64,000 nucleotides of DNA, taken from Desulfobacterales bacterium. GTDB taxonomy: Bacteria > Desulfobacterota > Desulfobacteria > Desulfobacterales > JAHEIW01. The stretch covers positions 1 to 64,000 of the forward strand of contig JAQYWI010000005.1 in NCBI GenBank assembly GCA_030145015.1, written 5' to 3'. Position 1 is the first letter of the stretch. The number at the start of each line of letters is the position of its first letter. This document shows, piece by piece, positions 26,598 through 35,289 of the stretch. The notes under the pieces were generated by a model that saw nothing but the letters and a program-made list of their open reading frames with translations, had not been told where the DNA came from and did no database searches. A program made the position numbers and the translations under genes.

Positions 26598-26709
26598 TTC
26601 TTTCTCAAACCTCCTCGTCTGATAAATTCAAGCTTGATAATTGTGCAGCCGCCTGCCGTGTACACCAACATCTTGTCGGTACTATCCCGGAAGCTGTGTT
26701 ACAATCAAT

Positions 26710-27423
26710 TTACGCCAGGTAGGTTTTCACCAAACCTGATTTTTCTTCTAGAATCTGCCTTTTTCCTTCTAAAACAATTCGCCCGCGTTGCAGCACATAC
26801 CCATAGTCACAATTCCATATGGCATAAGTTGCCATCTGTTCGGCAAGCAATATGGCCATACCCCCGTTCTTCAACTCAACAATAATGTCAAATACTTCTT
26901 TTATCGCTAAGGGCGCCAGACCCAAAGAGGGTTCATCGAGCATGAGAATTTTAGGCTTCGCCATGAGCGCTCTGGCAATTGCGAGAATTTGCAGCTCCCC
27001 TGCGCTCAACGTGCCTGCCAGCTGCCGTCCGTGCTCTTTGAGCAAAGAAAACTTATCCATAATTTCTTTAACTTCTTTATAGATGACGCGCTTTGACTCA
27101 CGAAATAGTCTGGTGTAGGCCCCCATTATCAGGTTGTCTTCAACAGTCTGATCCAAGAAAAGTCTTCTGCCTTCGGGAACATGACAAATACCCGCTCTCA
27201 CTATTTTGCTCGGCGCTAAATTATTAATAACATTGTCATTAAACTTAACCGTTCCTTCGGTCGGCTTTAGAATCCCCGAAATAAGGCTCAACAGGTCACT
27301 TTTGCCGGCACCGTTGTTACCCAGCAAAACCACCAGCTGGCCGGCGTTGATTTGAAGATTAATATCCTTCAAGATTCTTTGACCGCTTTCTGAAACCAGC
27401 CAGACATGGTCCAATCTAAACAT
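26710..27423 (-). CDS. livF: LIV-type ABC transporter ATPase (LivF)
   Basis: This 237-residue ABC ATPase is LivF-like. It has Walker A GNNGAGKSDLL, the signature LSAGELQILAIARALM, Walker B ILMLDEPSLGLAP and the family-specific CHVPEGRRLFLDQTVEDNL. Its start overlaps the end of the livM-livG fusion gene by 8 bases. It works with LivG as the nucleotide-binding heterodimer of a high-affinity importer. LIV-family systems carry branched amino acids but also benzoate, phenylpropanoids, urea and short amides. Confidence 0.9.
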   Translation of the reverse strand: MFRLDHVWLVSESGQRILKDINLQINAGQLVVLLGNNGAGKSDLLSLISGILKPTEGTVKFNDNVINNLAPSKIVRAGICHVPEGRRLFLDQTVEDNLIMGAYTRLFRESKRVIYKEVKEIMDKFSLLKEHGRQLAGTLSAGELQILAIARALMAKPKILMLDEPSLGLAPLAIKEVFDIIVELKNGGMAILLAEQMATYAIWNCDYGYVLQRGRIVLEGKRQILEEKSGLVKTYLA

Positions 27424-29197
27424 CGACGTCCTCCTGAATCCCCAGATAGGCTTCGATTACAGCTTGATTATTTGTAATTTCAGCCGGCGATCCATCGGCA
27501 ATCTTAACGCCGTAATTTAATACGGTAATAAAATCGGAGACATCGATAACAAATTCAACATGGTGTTCGATGAGCAGAATGCTGATACCCATATTGCTTA
27601 TGTGGGATATTAATTTGTGCAAAAAAAGCAACTCTTCACCGGATAGGCCTGCACCGGGTTCATCTAACAGGATGAGGGAAGGTTGAGGTCCCAAGGCCCG
27701 TGCGATTTCCAAAAATCTCTTGTGATTATGCCCCAGTGCTCCCGCCGGTGTTGACAAATGCGCTTTAAGTCCGACTAGGGTTGCTAATTTCTGCGCCGAT
27801 TCTCTAATTCTTTCTTCATGACGCCGCGCCCTGGGAAGGTCGAAGGCCTTCGAAAGTGTGTTTGTTGGCTGGAAGTTGTGTAATCCAACCAAAATATTAT
27901 CCAGAACGTTCATTTCCGGGTATACGGAAATGTTTTGGAATGTCCTCCCGATTCCCAGCGTTGCTATTTTATGCGGCCGAAACAAAGTAATGTCCCGGTC
28001 TTTGAAAAAGATTTGCCCTCCATCCGGTTTGTATGTCGAGGAGATCGTGTTTAAAAGTGTGGTTTTGCCCGAGCCATTCGGGCCGATCAAGCCGTGGATG
28101 CTTCCTTCCTTTATGCTGAGACTGACATCATTTAGGGCGGTCAGCTCTCCAAAAGATTTGGAGACACCCAAAATCCTAAGAATTTCTCTATCGTGCTGAA
28201 TTGAAATTTGAGGAGCGACAAGGGTACCCCCTTCCATACTCACTGAGCCGCGGCTTGCTTCCGGGATCTTTTTTTTTCGAAATCTGTCAGGCAGGCTAAC
28301 CAGACCTTTGGGAAGCATTACAATACAAATAAGCAGTATGAAGCCGTACACCAGCAATTTGAATTCTTGAAATACATGCAGCGTTTCCGGAAGGAACAGC
28401 AATCCAACCGCACCGAGAAACGGACCCCAGAATGACCCCATCCCGCCCACAATCACGACCAGGGAAAAAAAGAAGGAAATTTCAAGGGAAAAGCTGTCCG
28501 GGCTTACGTATCGGGTCAAATGCGCATACAGGGCTCCCCCGAGTCCGGCAAAAACACAACCGATAAAAAAAACCTGATACTTTAATTTGTATATATTAAT
28601 TCCCAAAATACCGGCGGTGGATTGATTGCCGTGCATCGCAAGACAAATTCTGCCAAAATCCGATTCTGTCAAATTCCATGTAATCCAGGTTCCCATAATA
28701 AGCACCGCCGCAATCAAATAGTAGTATTCGATCGGCGAGAATATCCATGAACCCAAAAAAGCGGGAGGAATATTTACAAGTCCTTCCGCGCCGTGACTTA
28801 AGGATTCAAAATTGACCAGAGCCCTTTCAAAAATGATCGCAAAAGCGATGGTCACCATTGCCAGGTAGAACCCTTGGAGTCTGGCAGAAATCAAGCTCAG
28901 AAGAAGTCCCACGACCCCTGCGACTCCCATGGCGGCCAAAAGCGCCAGGTAAAATGGCAAGCTATAGTCTACAATCAGGATTGCAGAAGTGTATGCACCG
29001 ATCCCATAAACAGCTCCGAGTCCCAATAACGCCTGTCCGGCATAGCCTAAAATCAAACTTAGTCCGAGGCTCACCAGAGTGTAGATTTCCAGCAGTGCAA
29101 TCAGATTGAGCCAGTAGGGATTCCGAATCAGGATGGGCACAATGATGACTGCGAAGGCGACGATCCTGACCGGGGTTATGAACCTCCTAAAATTCAT
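27416..29197 (-). CDS. LivM-LivG fusion (permease plus ATPase) of LIV-type ABC transporter
   Basis: This 593-residue protein joins two subunits. Residues about 1-300 are a LivM permease with roughly ten helices (SLGLSLILGYAGQALLGLGA, GVVGLLLSLISARLQGFYLA, GGMGSFWGPFLGAVGLLFLP). After a linker near 310-340 comes a LivG ATPase with GPNGSGKTTL, IGRTFQNISVYPEM, LGHNHKRFLEIARAL and LILLDEPGAGLS. The signature LSGGQ is replaced by LGHNHKR, which is common in LivG. The stop of livH and this start overlap by one base. LivM-LivG fusions are known in other bacteria but are less common than separate genes. Confidence 0.9.
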   Translation of the reverse strand: MNFRRFITPVRIVAFAVIIVPILIRNPYWLNLIALLEIYTLVSLGLSLILGYAGQALLGLGAVYGIGAYTSAILIVDYSLPFYLALLAAMGVAGVVGLLLSLISARLQGFYLAMVTIAFAIIFERALVNFESLSHGAEGLVNIPPAFLGSWIFSPIEYYYLIAAVLIMGTWITWNLTESDFGRICLAMHGNQSTAGILGINIYKLKYQVFFIGCVFAGLGGALYAHLTRYVSPDSFSLEISFFFSLVVIVGGMGSFWGPFLGAVGLLFLPETLHVFQEFKLLVYGFILLICIVMLPKGLVSLPDRFRKKKIPEASRGSVSMEGGTLVAPQISIQHDREILRILGVSKSFGELTALNDVSLSIKEGSIHGLIGPNGSGKTTLLNTISSTYKPDGGQIFFKDRDITLFRPHKIATLGIGRTFQNISVYPEMNVLDNILVGLHNFQPTNTLSKAFDLPRARRHEERIRESAQKLATLVGLKAHLSTPAGALGHNHKRFLEIARALGPQPSLILLDEPGAGLSGEELLFLHKLISHISNMGISILLIEHHVEFVIDVSDFITVLNYGVKIADGSPAEITNNQAVIEAYLGIQEDVDV

Positions 29198-30078
29198 TAG
29201 TATCTCGCACTCAAGGCTTTTCCAAAAAGGCCTGACGGCTTCAAAAGCAGCACGCTGATAAGAAACATTAACGCGATGGTGTCATGAAAGCCGGACCACA
29301 AAAGTCCGCTGGCCAGGGTCTCCGCAACTCCTAAAACCAGACCACCGATCAATGCGCCCAGACCGCTGCCCATTCCGCCGAGTGCCACCGCTGCAAAACC
29401 TTTAATGCCCAGAGGCAATCCAAGTTGGGCGTAGGCAAAGGTCATCGGAGCAATCAGGATACCCGCAGTTCCCGACAGACAAAAGCTAATGATAAAGGAC
29501 AGGGTAATAATCAATCTGGTGTTGATACCGACAAGTTCTGCTGAGGTTTTGTCAAATGCGACCGCTCGAATGGATTTCCCGAGGACCGTGCGGGCTTGAA
29601 ACCAGGCAAGAGACATGATGATGGCCATCGCCAGGATAAACGTAAAAATTGCCTGGGGAGTAATACCGATACCCATGAAAAAGAAGGGGTCCTGACTGAA
29701 AAAAGAAGGGAACGGAAGCGGCGTTGAGCCCCAAATGGAATTTGCCATATTGCGGATGACGATCCCCACAGCGACCGTACTGATGATCCAAGCGAGCGTG
29801 CCCTCCGATTTCAGCACGGGTCGAACCGCAATCTTCTCAAATAAGATCCCTAAAGTCGAACATACGATTCCCACACAAAAAAATGTCAGAAGTAGAGGAA
29901 GCCTCAAGATGACATGAAATGTGTAGCCCAGCAGAGCGCCCAGCATGACAATTTCGCCCTGGGCGAAATTAAGAATCTTGATGGTCGTGAAAATGGTATG
30001 ATAGCCCAGGGCGATAAACGCATAGATGGCCCCGATCGCCAAACCGCTGATGGTCAGTTGTATTGCTGTTTCGAAAAT
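29197..30078 (-). CDS. livH: LIV-type ABC transporter permease (LivH), probably ATT-initiated
   Basis: This is a LivH-type permease of about 293 residues. The N-terminus has the family pattern FETAIQLTISGLAIGAIYAF followed by IKILNFAQGEIVMLG, and the C-terminus has GGLVLGVAETLASG and the amphipathic ending. No ATG, GTG or TTG lies in a suitable place: the TTG at 30042 would cut off the first helix. A strong ribosome binding site (AAAGGAGACGG) is 7 bases before an in-frame ATT at 30078, and the homologous sequence starts exactly there. I therefore infer an ATT start, with TTG at 30042 or CTG at 30057 as alternatives. Confidence 0.85.
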   Translation of the reverse strand: MFETAIQLTISGLAIGAIYAFIALGYHTIFTTIKILNFAQGEIVMLGALLGYTFHVILRLPLLLTFFCVGIVCSTLGILFEKIAVRPVLKSEGTLAWIISTVAVGIVIRNMANSIWGSTPLPFPSFFSQDPFFFMGIGITPQAIFTFILAMAIIMSLAWFQARTVLGKSIRAVAFDKTSAELVGINTRLIITLSFIISFCLSGTAGILIAPMTFAYAQLGLPLGIKGFAAVALGGMGSGLGALIGGLVLGVAETLASGLLWSGFHDTIALMFLISVLLLKPSGLFGKALSARY

Positions 30079-30100
30079 GTGCCGTCTCCTTTAAAAAGGG

Positions 30101-31285
30101 CTAATCTGCATCATCAGGTCTGCTGAAAGCGCCCTCCGGAATCCACCCCGCAGAATAGGCCATTGTCATATCCTTTGCGTCTAAAGCTTCATGGTCAGAA
30201 GGGGAAAAAACGGTTTCTGCGGTCAGGCCCTTATATCTCAAATTCTCCATAGCAGCCTTTACCTTCATCTTTTCAACAGAGCCGGCTTTCTGCACGGCTT
30301 GGGCATAGATATAAATCGCATCATAACTATGGGCGGAGTTGGATAGAATACTTGATCTATTTACTCCATATCGTTTGGTTATTTCATCCATGTACTTTTT
30401 TGCCCTTGCGGGAAGCGGATTTTTCTGATTAAAGGTAAAATTCTTGGTTAGCGCGCCCAGAAAGTTACCACCCACATCTCCCGCCAACTGCTTGAAAAAC
30501 CTTGAGTTTGAGCCCGAACCCCCGTAAACGGGAAAATTCAGCCCCAGGGTGTGCATGTTTTTGGCAACGACCGCCAAATCCGGCCCTAATCCCCAGGCCA
30601 GGATAGCCGTGGCACCCGTCTGCTTGATTTTGAGGAGCTGGCCGGTCATATTCTTATCACCGATATTGTAAGACTCTATGGTTAGCGCAGTGAGGCCTTC
30701 TTTCTTCAGCAGCGGTAAAATCTCTGCCAGTCCGGATTTTCCATAACCTGAGGAATCATGGAGAATTGCCAGCTTCTGATGCCCCTTTTTTTTGACTGCA
30801 TAATTTATCGCCGCCTCGGCCTCGATTTTTGAGTGAAAATTCGAACGAAATGTAAAAGGGTTCTTTTGCGGGTTAACGATAGCCGTCCCGGTTGCCAGCG
30901 TAAGGTTTAATATTTTAGCTTCATTGATAACAGGAAGAATTGCAAAATTGACCGTGGTGAATGATGGGCCTAAAAGGACATCCACTTTTTTTGCGTATAT
31001 CAATTCCCGGGCCGCGACAATGCCTTTCGGGGGGTTCGATTCATCGTCACGATAGGTGACTTCGATGGTCTTTCCCAGCAGGCCACCGTTATTATTTATT
31101 TCCTCAACCGCTAAATTGACACCTTCCTTGACAGAGGCGCCCAGGTCTGCCCCCCATCCGGTGAGTCCCGTCACAATCCCGACTCTGATCGTATCACTGG
31201 CCAGGGACGGGTTTATGTTGGAAAATAGGATCCAGCAGAATAGCAAAGCAAAAGCCATTGAGCAGGTAAAAAATGTCTTTTTCAT
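30101..31285 (-). CDS. LIV-type ABC transporter substrate-binding protein (LivJ-like)
   Basis: This 394-residue periplasmic binding protein has a signal peptide (hydrophobic residues 9-23, ending near PSLASD). The mature part shows the type I periplasmic-binding fold: RVGIVTGLTGWGADLGASVK, GVNLAVEEINNNGGLLGKTI, then LIYAKKVDVLLGPSFTTVNF and LAILHDSSGYGKSGLAEILP. It is followed by LivH after 22 bases from the ATT start. An AGGAGG-type site lies upstream of the ATG at 31285. The mature protein belongs to a subgroup often found with aromatic-acid genes, but the ligand is not predictable. Confidence 0.9.
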   Translation of the reverse strand: MKKTFFTCSMAFALLFCWILFSNINPSLASDTIRVGIVTGLTGWGADLGASVKEGVNLAVEEINNNGGLLGKTIEVTYRDDESNPPKGIVAARELIYAKKVDVLLGPSFTTVNFAILPVINEAKILNLTLATGTAIVNPQKNPFTFRSNFHSKIEAEAAINYAVKKKGHQKLAILHDSSGYGKSGLAEILPLLKKEGLTALTIESYNIGDKNMTGQLLKIKQTGATAILAWGLGPDLAVVAKNMHTLGLNFPVYGGSGSNSRFFKQLAGDVGGNFLGALTKNFTFNQKNPLPARAKKYMDEITKRYGVNRSSILSNSAHSYDAIYIYAQAVQKAGSVEKMKVKAAMENLRYKGLTAETVFSPSDHEALDAKDMTMAYSAGWIPEGAFSRPDDAD

Positions 31286-31305
31286 TATTTCCTCCTTTTA
31301 TGAAT

Positions 31306-31602
31306 TCATTTGATAAAAACGTGCCGTTTCCGGCCTAAACGATTGCATGTTCTTGGCGATGACCGCCACGATTCTGTTTGGCGGTTTGACGCATCATCTC
31401 GAAAAATGGCTTCTATTTTTCTTCCCAGCAGGCCCCCGTTGGCGTTAATTTCCTCAACCGCTAAATTGATGCCGTCCTTGGCCGCGGCGCCAAGGTCCGC
31501 CCCGTATCCTGTGAGGTTTGTTAAAACGCCAATTCTGATAATATCATCAGCAAAAGAGGACGTTATGTTCGCACGAAAAACCAGCACGACTATCAAAGAC
31601 AA
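31306..31602 (-). pseudogene. LivJ-like binding protein, internally deleted remnant
   Basis: Residues 1-75 of this frame match the start of the adjacent LivJ: signal peptide, then RIGVLTNLTGYGADLGAAAK, GINLAVEEINANGGLLGRKI and FRDDASN. After that the frame changes. The sequence in another frame (about 31320-31375) encodes VAVIAKNMQSFRPETARF, matching the VVAKNMHTLGLNFP region of LivJ about 170 residues later. So a duplicate livJ has lost its middle and end. It lies between the sigma-54 promoter and the intact livJ, so it would be transcribed at the head of the operon. Confidence 0.75.
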
Positions 31603-31754
31603 CGTGAAATGATAATTGAGAGGTCTTTTTTCGAGTTTTTGTTCCCTTTCAATATTGATTTAGAAGAATTTACGGGGTTTAGCCCCCATAAGAAACTTTT
31701 CTTTAATAATTCAGAAGCGTTTCAACAATGCCCGCACAATTTTCGATAAAGTAA

Positions 31755-31770
31755 TGCAAAAATTATACAA
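31755..31770 (-). promoter_or_regulatory. Sigma-54 (-24/-12) promoter of the LIV/TRAP operon
   Basis: On the minus strand the sequence is TTGTATAATTTTTGCA, with the same -24 and -12 pattern as the ligase promoters. Transcription should start near 31744 and read through the livJ remnant into livJ, livH, livMG, livF and probably the amidohydrolase and TRAP genes. The surrounding gap 31603-32299 is AT-rich and holds no gene. Confidence 0.65.
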
Positions 31771-31859
31771 ATCATTAGATAAACTATTTTTTTATATTTT
31801 TTACAGATACTTACAAATAAATTTGATCGGAAAACAGTCTGTATAAATGCCAATCAGGT

Positions 31860-31871
31860 GGTCAAATGCCC
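31860..31871. promoter_or_regulatory. Candidate activator site, LIV/TRAP operon
   Basis: GGTCAAATGCCC differs from GGGCATATGCCC at two positions. Its distal edge is 101 bases from the distal edge of the minus-strand promoter at 31755-31770, the same spacing as for the plus-strand operons. A half-site ATGCC lies about 22 bases further into the gap. It is weaker than the other sites, but the spacing supports it. Confidence 0.5.
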
Positions 31872-32046
31872 AACGAATCAGAATAAAACCCACAAGACCC
31901 TTAAGATATTAAAAATTGCGAAGTATTTATGAATCCGAAGTATCATAGGCAGTTCTGCGATATATTGGGCACAGCGCTTTTTTTATCTCTCCGCGCTCGC
32001 GTATCAGCCTCCGACTTCAACCCCATTGGTTTTATTCTAATAATTC

Positions 32047-32058
32047 GGGCATATGCCC
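32047..32058. promoter_or_regulatory. Upstream activator palindrome, ligase 2
   Basis: GGGCATATGCCC is a perfect 12-base palindrome, extended to 14 by flanking C and G. It starts exactly 101 bases before the start of the sigma-54 promoter at 32148. This position is typical for enhancer-binding proteins acting by DNA looping. Confidence 0.75.
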
Positions 32059-32147
32059 GCTTAATTCTGGCGAATTAATTTTTTTATAGAGCCGGATAAT
32101 CGTATAAACATTCGAAAATATTACAGGTATTTATATCGTTCAGATGT

Positions 32148-32163
32148 TTGTATAATTATTGCA
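32148..32163 (+). promoter_or_regulatory. Sigma-54 (-24/-12) promoter, ligase 2
   Basis: TTGTATAATTATTGCA is identical to the promoter of ligase 1. Transcription should start near 32174, giving a 126-base leader that contains the hairpin at 32182-32228. The block between activator site and promoter is similar to that of ligase 1, including GCCGGATAATC and CGTTCAGA. Confidence 0.7.
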
Positions 32164-32181
32164 TGCCATGAGGCCTATAGC

Positions 32182-32228
32182 GGTTGTCAAAAAAACGTTG
32201 CGGTATTCAAACGTTTTTTTCTACAACC
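32182..32228. promoter_or_regulatory. Leader hairpin ahead of ligase 2
   Basis: GGTTGT and AAAAAAACGTT on the left arm pair with AACGTTTTTTT and ACAACC on the right, separated by a one/two-base bulge and a 10-base loop. The stem lies in the predicted leader, between the promoter and the ATG at 32300. It could work as an attenuator or mRNA-stability element. The T-run is inside the stem, so it is not a normal terminator. Confidence 0.5.
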
Positions 32229-32299
32229 ACTTATGCCGCCCTTCCGTATTATGGAAAGCGGTATAATACTTTTTTTAAATACAATTCAGCTGTTTCATA

Positions 32300-33889
32300 A
32301 TGAAAAACATTGCAGCCAATTTGAAGGCCTACGCGCATTTTTACCTGGGATTGCGGGGCTTTCTGCGTCAAAAGGTTTCTGTGGCAGAGGCCGAGGCCAT
32401 TGTCCGACAGAACATCGAACAAAGAGATACAAATTTCATGCGCCTGATGGAACGTGGAATTTTCGGCTATCGCAACAGCCCGTATCTGCCGCTGCTCAAA
32501 TTGGCCGGTTGCGAGCTGGGTGACATCCGCAACCGGGTTGAAACCAGGGGGCTGGAAGCTACATTGCGGGAACTGCGGGATGCCGGGGTTTACGTAACCT
32601 TTGAAGAATTCAAAGGCCGCAAACCCATCGTGCGCAATGGAAAGGTATTCCAGGTCGAGCCCCGGCAATTTGATAATCCCTATTTGAGCCGTCATTATTA
32701 TTCGACGACCGGCGGGACGACCGGGTCGGGCATCCGGGTTCGCATCGATCTGGATCATCTTGCGGCGGATGCGCCGCATATGGGACTGGTCTACCATATA
32801 CACGGTGTCTTAAACACCCCTATGGCAATCTGGTTCGGCACGCTCCCGGATCCCACCGGAACGATTGCGACCCTCATGCGATCGCGCTGTGGATCGGTTC
32901 CTTTAAAATGGTTCTCACCGGTCGTGATGCAGGATTCGAAACCGCCTTTAAAGTATCGCCTCACCACCCAATTCACCGTTATCGCGGGACGAATGTCCGG
33001 CGTACCCATTCCCCGGCCGCAGCCGGTGAGCCTGGATCAGGCCGCCATCATTGCCCGCTGGTTGGCAAAGACGGCTTCGGTACACGGCGCCAGCCTGCTG
33101 GTGACTCATGTTAGCCAGGCCATGCGGGTATGTATAGCAGCGATGGAGGAAGAATTGGATCTGACCCATGTCACTATAATGGCGGGCGGGGAACCCCCTT
33201 CGCCTGCGAAAATACGGATTATCAATCGCAGCGGTGCACGCTGGGTCCCTCTATATTTTTTTACCGAAGCCGGTGCTGTCGGCCTGGGATGTGCCCACCC
33301 GGTGGATGAAACCGATGTGCATTTTTTAAAAGACTCCCTGGCGCTCATTCAATACCCCCGTCAGGTACCCGGATCAGAGACTACCGTTGAAGCCTTTAAT
33401 TATACGTCTTTATTACCCGCGGCCCCCAAGTTGCTTTTAAATGTCGAAAGCGACGACTACGGCATCCTTGAGACCCGCTCTTGCGGGTGCCCGTTTGAGA
33501 CCTGCGGCTACACCGAACACCTGCGAGAAATCCGCAGCTTTCGCAAACTCACCGGCGAAGGCGTCACCTTAATCGGCAGTGACATGCTGCACATTTTGGA
33601 AGAAGAACTCCCGGCCCGTTTCGGCGGAAGTCCGTTAGACTATCAACTGCTGGAGGAAGAGGATCAACAGGGCTTTACGCGCCTCAGCCTGCTGGTGCAT
33701 CCCAGGATTCAGATTACAGATGAATCGCAAGTCATCGCAACGGTTCTGGACGCTTTGAGGCGCCGCGGTGCGGGGCCTCAGGCCATTGGATTGTGGAAGC
33801 AGGCCGAGACCCTCAGAATCAAACGCCAGGAGCCCATTCTGACAGGGCGTGGAAAATTCATGCCGTTGCACCGCATAAAATCATCTTAG
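32300..33889 (+). CDS. PaaK/LuxE-like adenylate-forming enzyme, paralogue 2
   Basis: This 529-residue paralogue of the proteins at 19400 and 39956 has the same motifs: TTGGTTGSGIRV for ATP binding, YFFTEAGAVGLGC, RSFRKLTGEGVTLIGSD and the C-terminal RQEPILTGRGKF with the expected A10 lysine. It is collinear with paralogue 1 from its first residue. The ribosome binding site is weak. It is followed after 108 bases by an NMT1-type binding protein, probably in the same transcript. It presumably activates a carboxylic acid as acyl-AMP and then as a thioester. The three copies differ mainly around residues 160-240, where the acid-binding pocket would be expected. Confidence 0.7.
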   Translation: MKNIAANLKAYAHFYLGLRGFLRQKVSVAEAEAIVRQNIEQRDTNFMRLMERGIFGYRNSPYLPLLKLAGCELGDIRNRVETRGLEATLRELRDAGVYVTFEEFKGRKPIVRNGKVFQVEPRQFDNPYLSRHYYSTTGGTTGSGIRVRIDLDHLAADAPHMGLVYHIHGVLNTPMAIWFGTLPDPTGTIATLMRSRCGSVPLKWFSPVVMQDSKPPLKYRLTTQFTVIAGRMSGVPIPRPQPVSLDQAAIIARWLAKTASVHGASLLVTHVSQAMRVCIAAMEEELDLTHVTIMAGGEPPSPAKIRIINRSGARWVPLYFFTEAGAVGLGCAHPVDETDVHFLKDSLALIQYPRQVPGSETTVEAFNYTSLLPAAPKLLLNVESDDYGILETRSCGCPFETCGYTEHLREIRSFRKLTGEGVTLIGSDMLHILEEELPARFGGSPLDYQLLEEEDQQGFTRLSLLVHPRIQITDESQVIATVLDALRRRGAGPQAIGLWKQAETLRIKRQEPILTGRGKFMPLHRIKSS

Positions 33890-33997
33890 GAAGTGACAAA
33901 AGATGCACCCTCTGAAAAGGGACGTTCATTTCCAGGCGAGCTAATAGAAAAAACGAAATATACGAGCCAAATATAAGAATCGCCAGAGGAGGAAACT

Positions 33998-35023
33998 ATG
34001 ACAAACATATTTAAACGATATGGTGTGCCTGTTTTACTATCCCTGTTTTTCCTTTTCCAGATCTGCGGAACTGCCGCAGCCGCCCGGCAAACCTTACCCT
34101 CCGTCACGCTTAAAGTGGTTCGATTCCCGTTTCTTTCCTACGGCCCCATTTTTATCGCTGAGGAAGAGGGCTTTTTTACAGAGCAGCGAATTCAGGTTGA
34201 GTTTCTCAAGATGAAAGAGGCGACGGCTATCCAGGCGCTGGCGCTGGGCAATGTTGACGTGTGGGCCGGAATTTTTACGGTCGGGTCTTTGAACGCGATG
34301 GTCCGCGGTGCCGATATCCGCCTGGTGGCCGACAAGGGCCATTTTGCGCCCGGCGGTTGTCCTTCATTCGGGCTGGTCGCCAGCAAAAGTCTCGCGGAGA
34401 CCGCAAAATTGGGAGATCTGCAAGTTCTCAAAGGCCGTAAATTCGACGTGTTCCTGGGCTCTTTTGAAGAATATTTTCTGGATAAAATCCTCGGGCGGGC
34501 GGGCCTGAAACCGGATGAAGTCGAGCGCTTTAATGTCCCGCCCCCGGCTCAGATAGATGCGATGGCTAAGGGTCGCTTGGATTTCGGCATCTGCTCCGAG
34601 CCGTTTGTGACCCGTTATAAACGCTCGGGGAACGGGGTTTTGTGGACGCGTGTCCAGGATGTCATTCCCGGCTTTAATTACGCCTTTATACGCTTCGGCC
34701 CCAGTCTTTTGAAGAAAAACCCCGAGGCCGGCCGGCGATTTATGGTGGCCTATCTCAAAGGCGTACGCCAGTACAATCAGGGCAAAACCAAGCGCAATCT
34801 GGAAATCATGTCCAAGCATACCCGTTTGGATAAAAGTATTTTGCAAGACGCCTGCTGGCCCCAGATCAGCGATGATGGGGGGATTAACACCCAAAGTGTG
34901 CTTGATTTTCAGGATTGGGCCGTCGCCAAAGGGCTGCAGGACAGCAAGAAACTGACGGCGGAACAAATGTGGGACCCGAGTTTTGTGAATCACGCCAACC
35001 AGGTGTTGAAATCAGGACAGTAA
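33998..35023 (+). CDS. NMT1/TauA-like ABC substrate-binding protein 1
   Basis: This 341-residue periplasmic binding protein has a signal peptide (residues 8-28, ending near TAAAAR). The type II fold of the NMT1/SsuA/TauA family shows in VVRFPFLSYGPIFIAEEEGF, FFTEQRIQVEFLKM and GNVDVWAGIFTVGSLNAMVR, then YFLDKILGRAGL and LDFGICSEPFVTRY. It closely resembles the protein at 43865-44887. No permease or ATPase adjoins it, so it may use the transporter at 41588-43149. The ligand class includes sulfonates, aromatic acids and thiamine precursors. AGGAGG precedes the ATG by 6-7 bases. Confidence 0.85.
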   Translation: MTNIFKRYGVPVLLSLFFLFQICGTAAAARQTLPSVTLKVVRFPFLSYGPIFIAEEEGFFTEQRIQVEFLKMKEATAIQALALGNVDVWAGIFTVGSLNAMVRGADIRLVADKGHFAPGGCPSFGLVASKSLAETAKLGDLQVLKGRKFDVFLGSFEEYFLDKILGRAGLKPDEVERFNVPPPAQIDAMAKGRLDFGICSEPFVTRYKRSGNGVLWTRVQDVIPGFNYAFIRFGPSLLKKNPEAGRRFMVAYLKGVRQYNQGKTKRNLEIMSKHTRLDKSILQDACWPQISDDGGINTQSVLDFQDWAVAKGLQDSKKLTAEQMWDPSFVNHANQVLKSGQ

Positions 35024-35080
35024 AAATCATAAGTCGTGTGGTATATCTTAGTCCGGTTGAGTTCTTTAATTGAGAAAATT

Positions 35081-35230
35081 CCAAGCACCAAAGTTTAAAT
35101 CCCAAATCACAAAACACAAATACCAAACAAATGACAATGACCAAAATTCAAAATCTCAAACATGCTTGGTCATTGAAAATTGAGATTTGAGATTTATTTG
35201 TAAATTGGTGCTTGAAATTTGGGATTTAAA
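35081..35230. repeat. AT-rich palindromic intergenic element
   Basis: The left half CCAAGCACC...AAATCCCAAATC and the right half GATTTGAGATTT...GGTGCTTG are reverse complements over about 70 bases each, meeting near 35158. The gap 35024-35289 holds no gene and separates convergent genes. A similar element is at 61156-61291. It is likely a dispersed repeat, though a terminator role in both directions is possible. Confidence 0.65.
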
Positions 35231-35289
35231 CGAATTTATCTTTGAATAAGAAAATTGATAAGATAAATCCGTGTTCACTCGGAGCGGGA

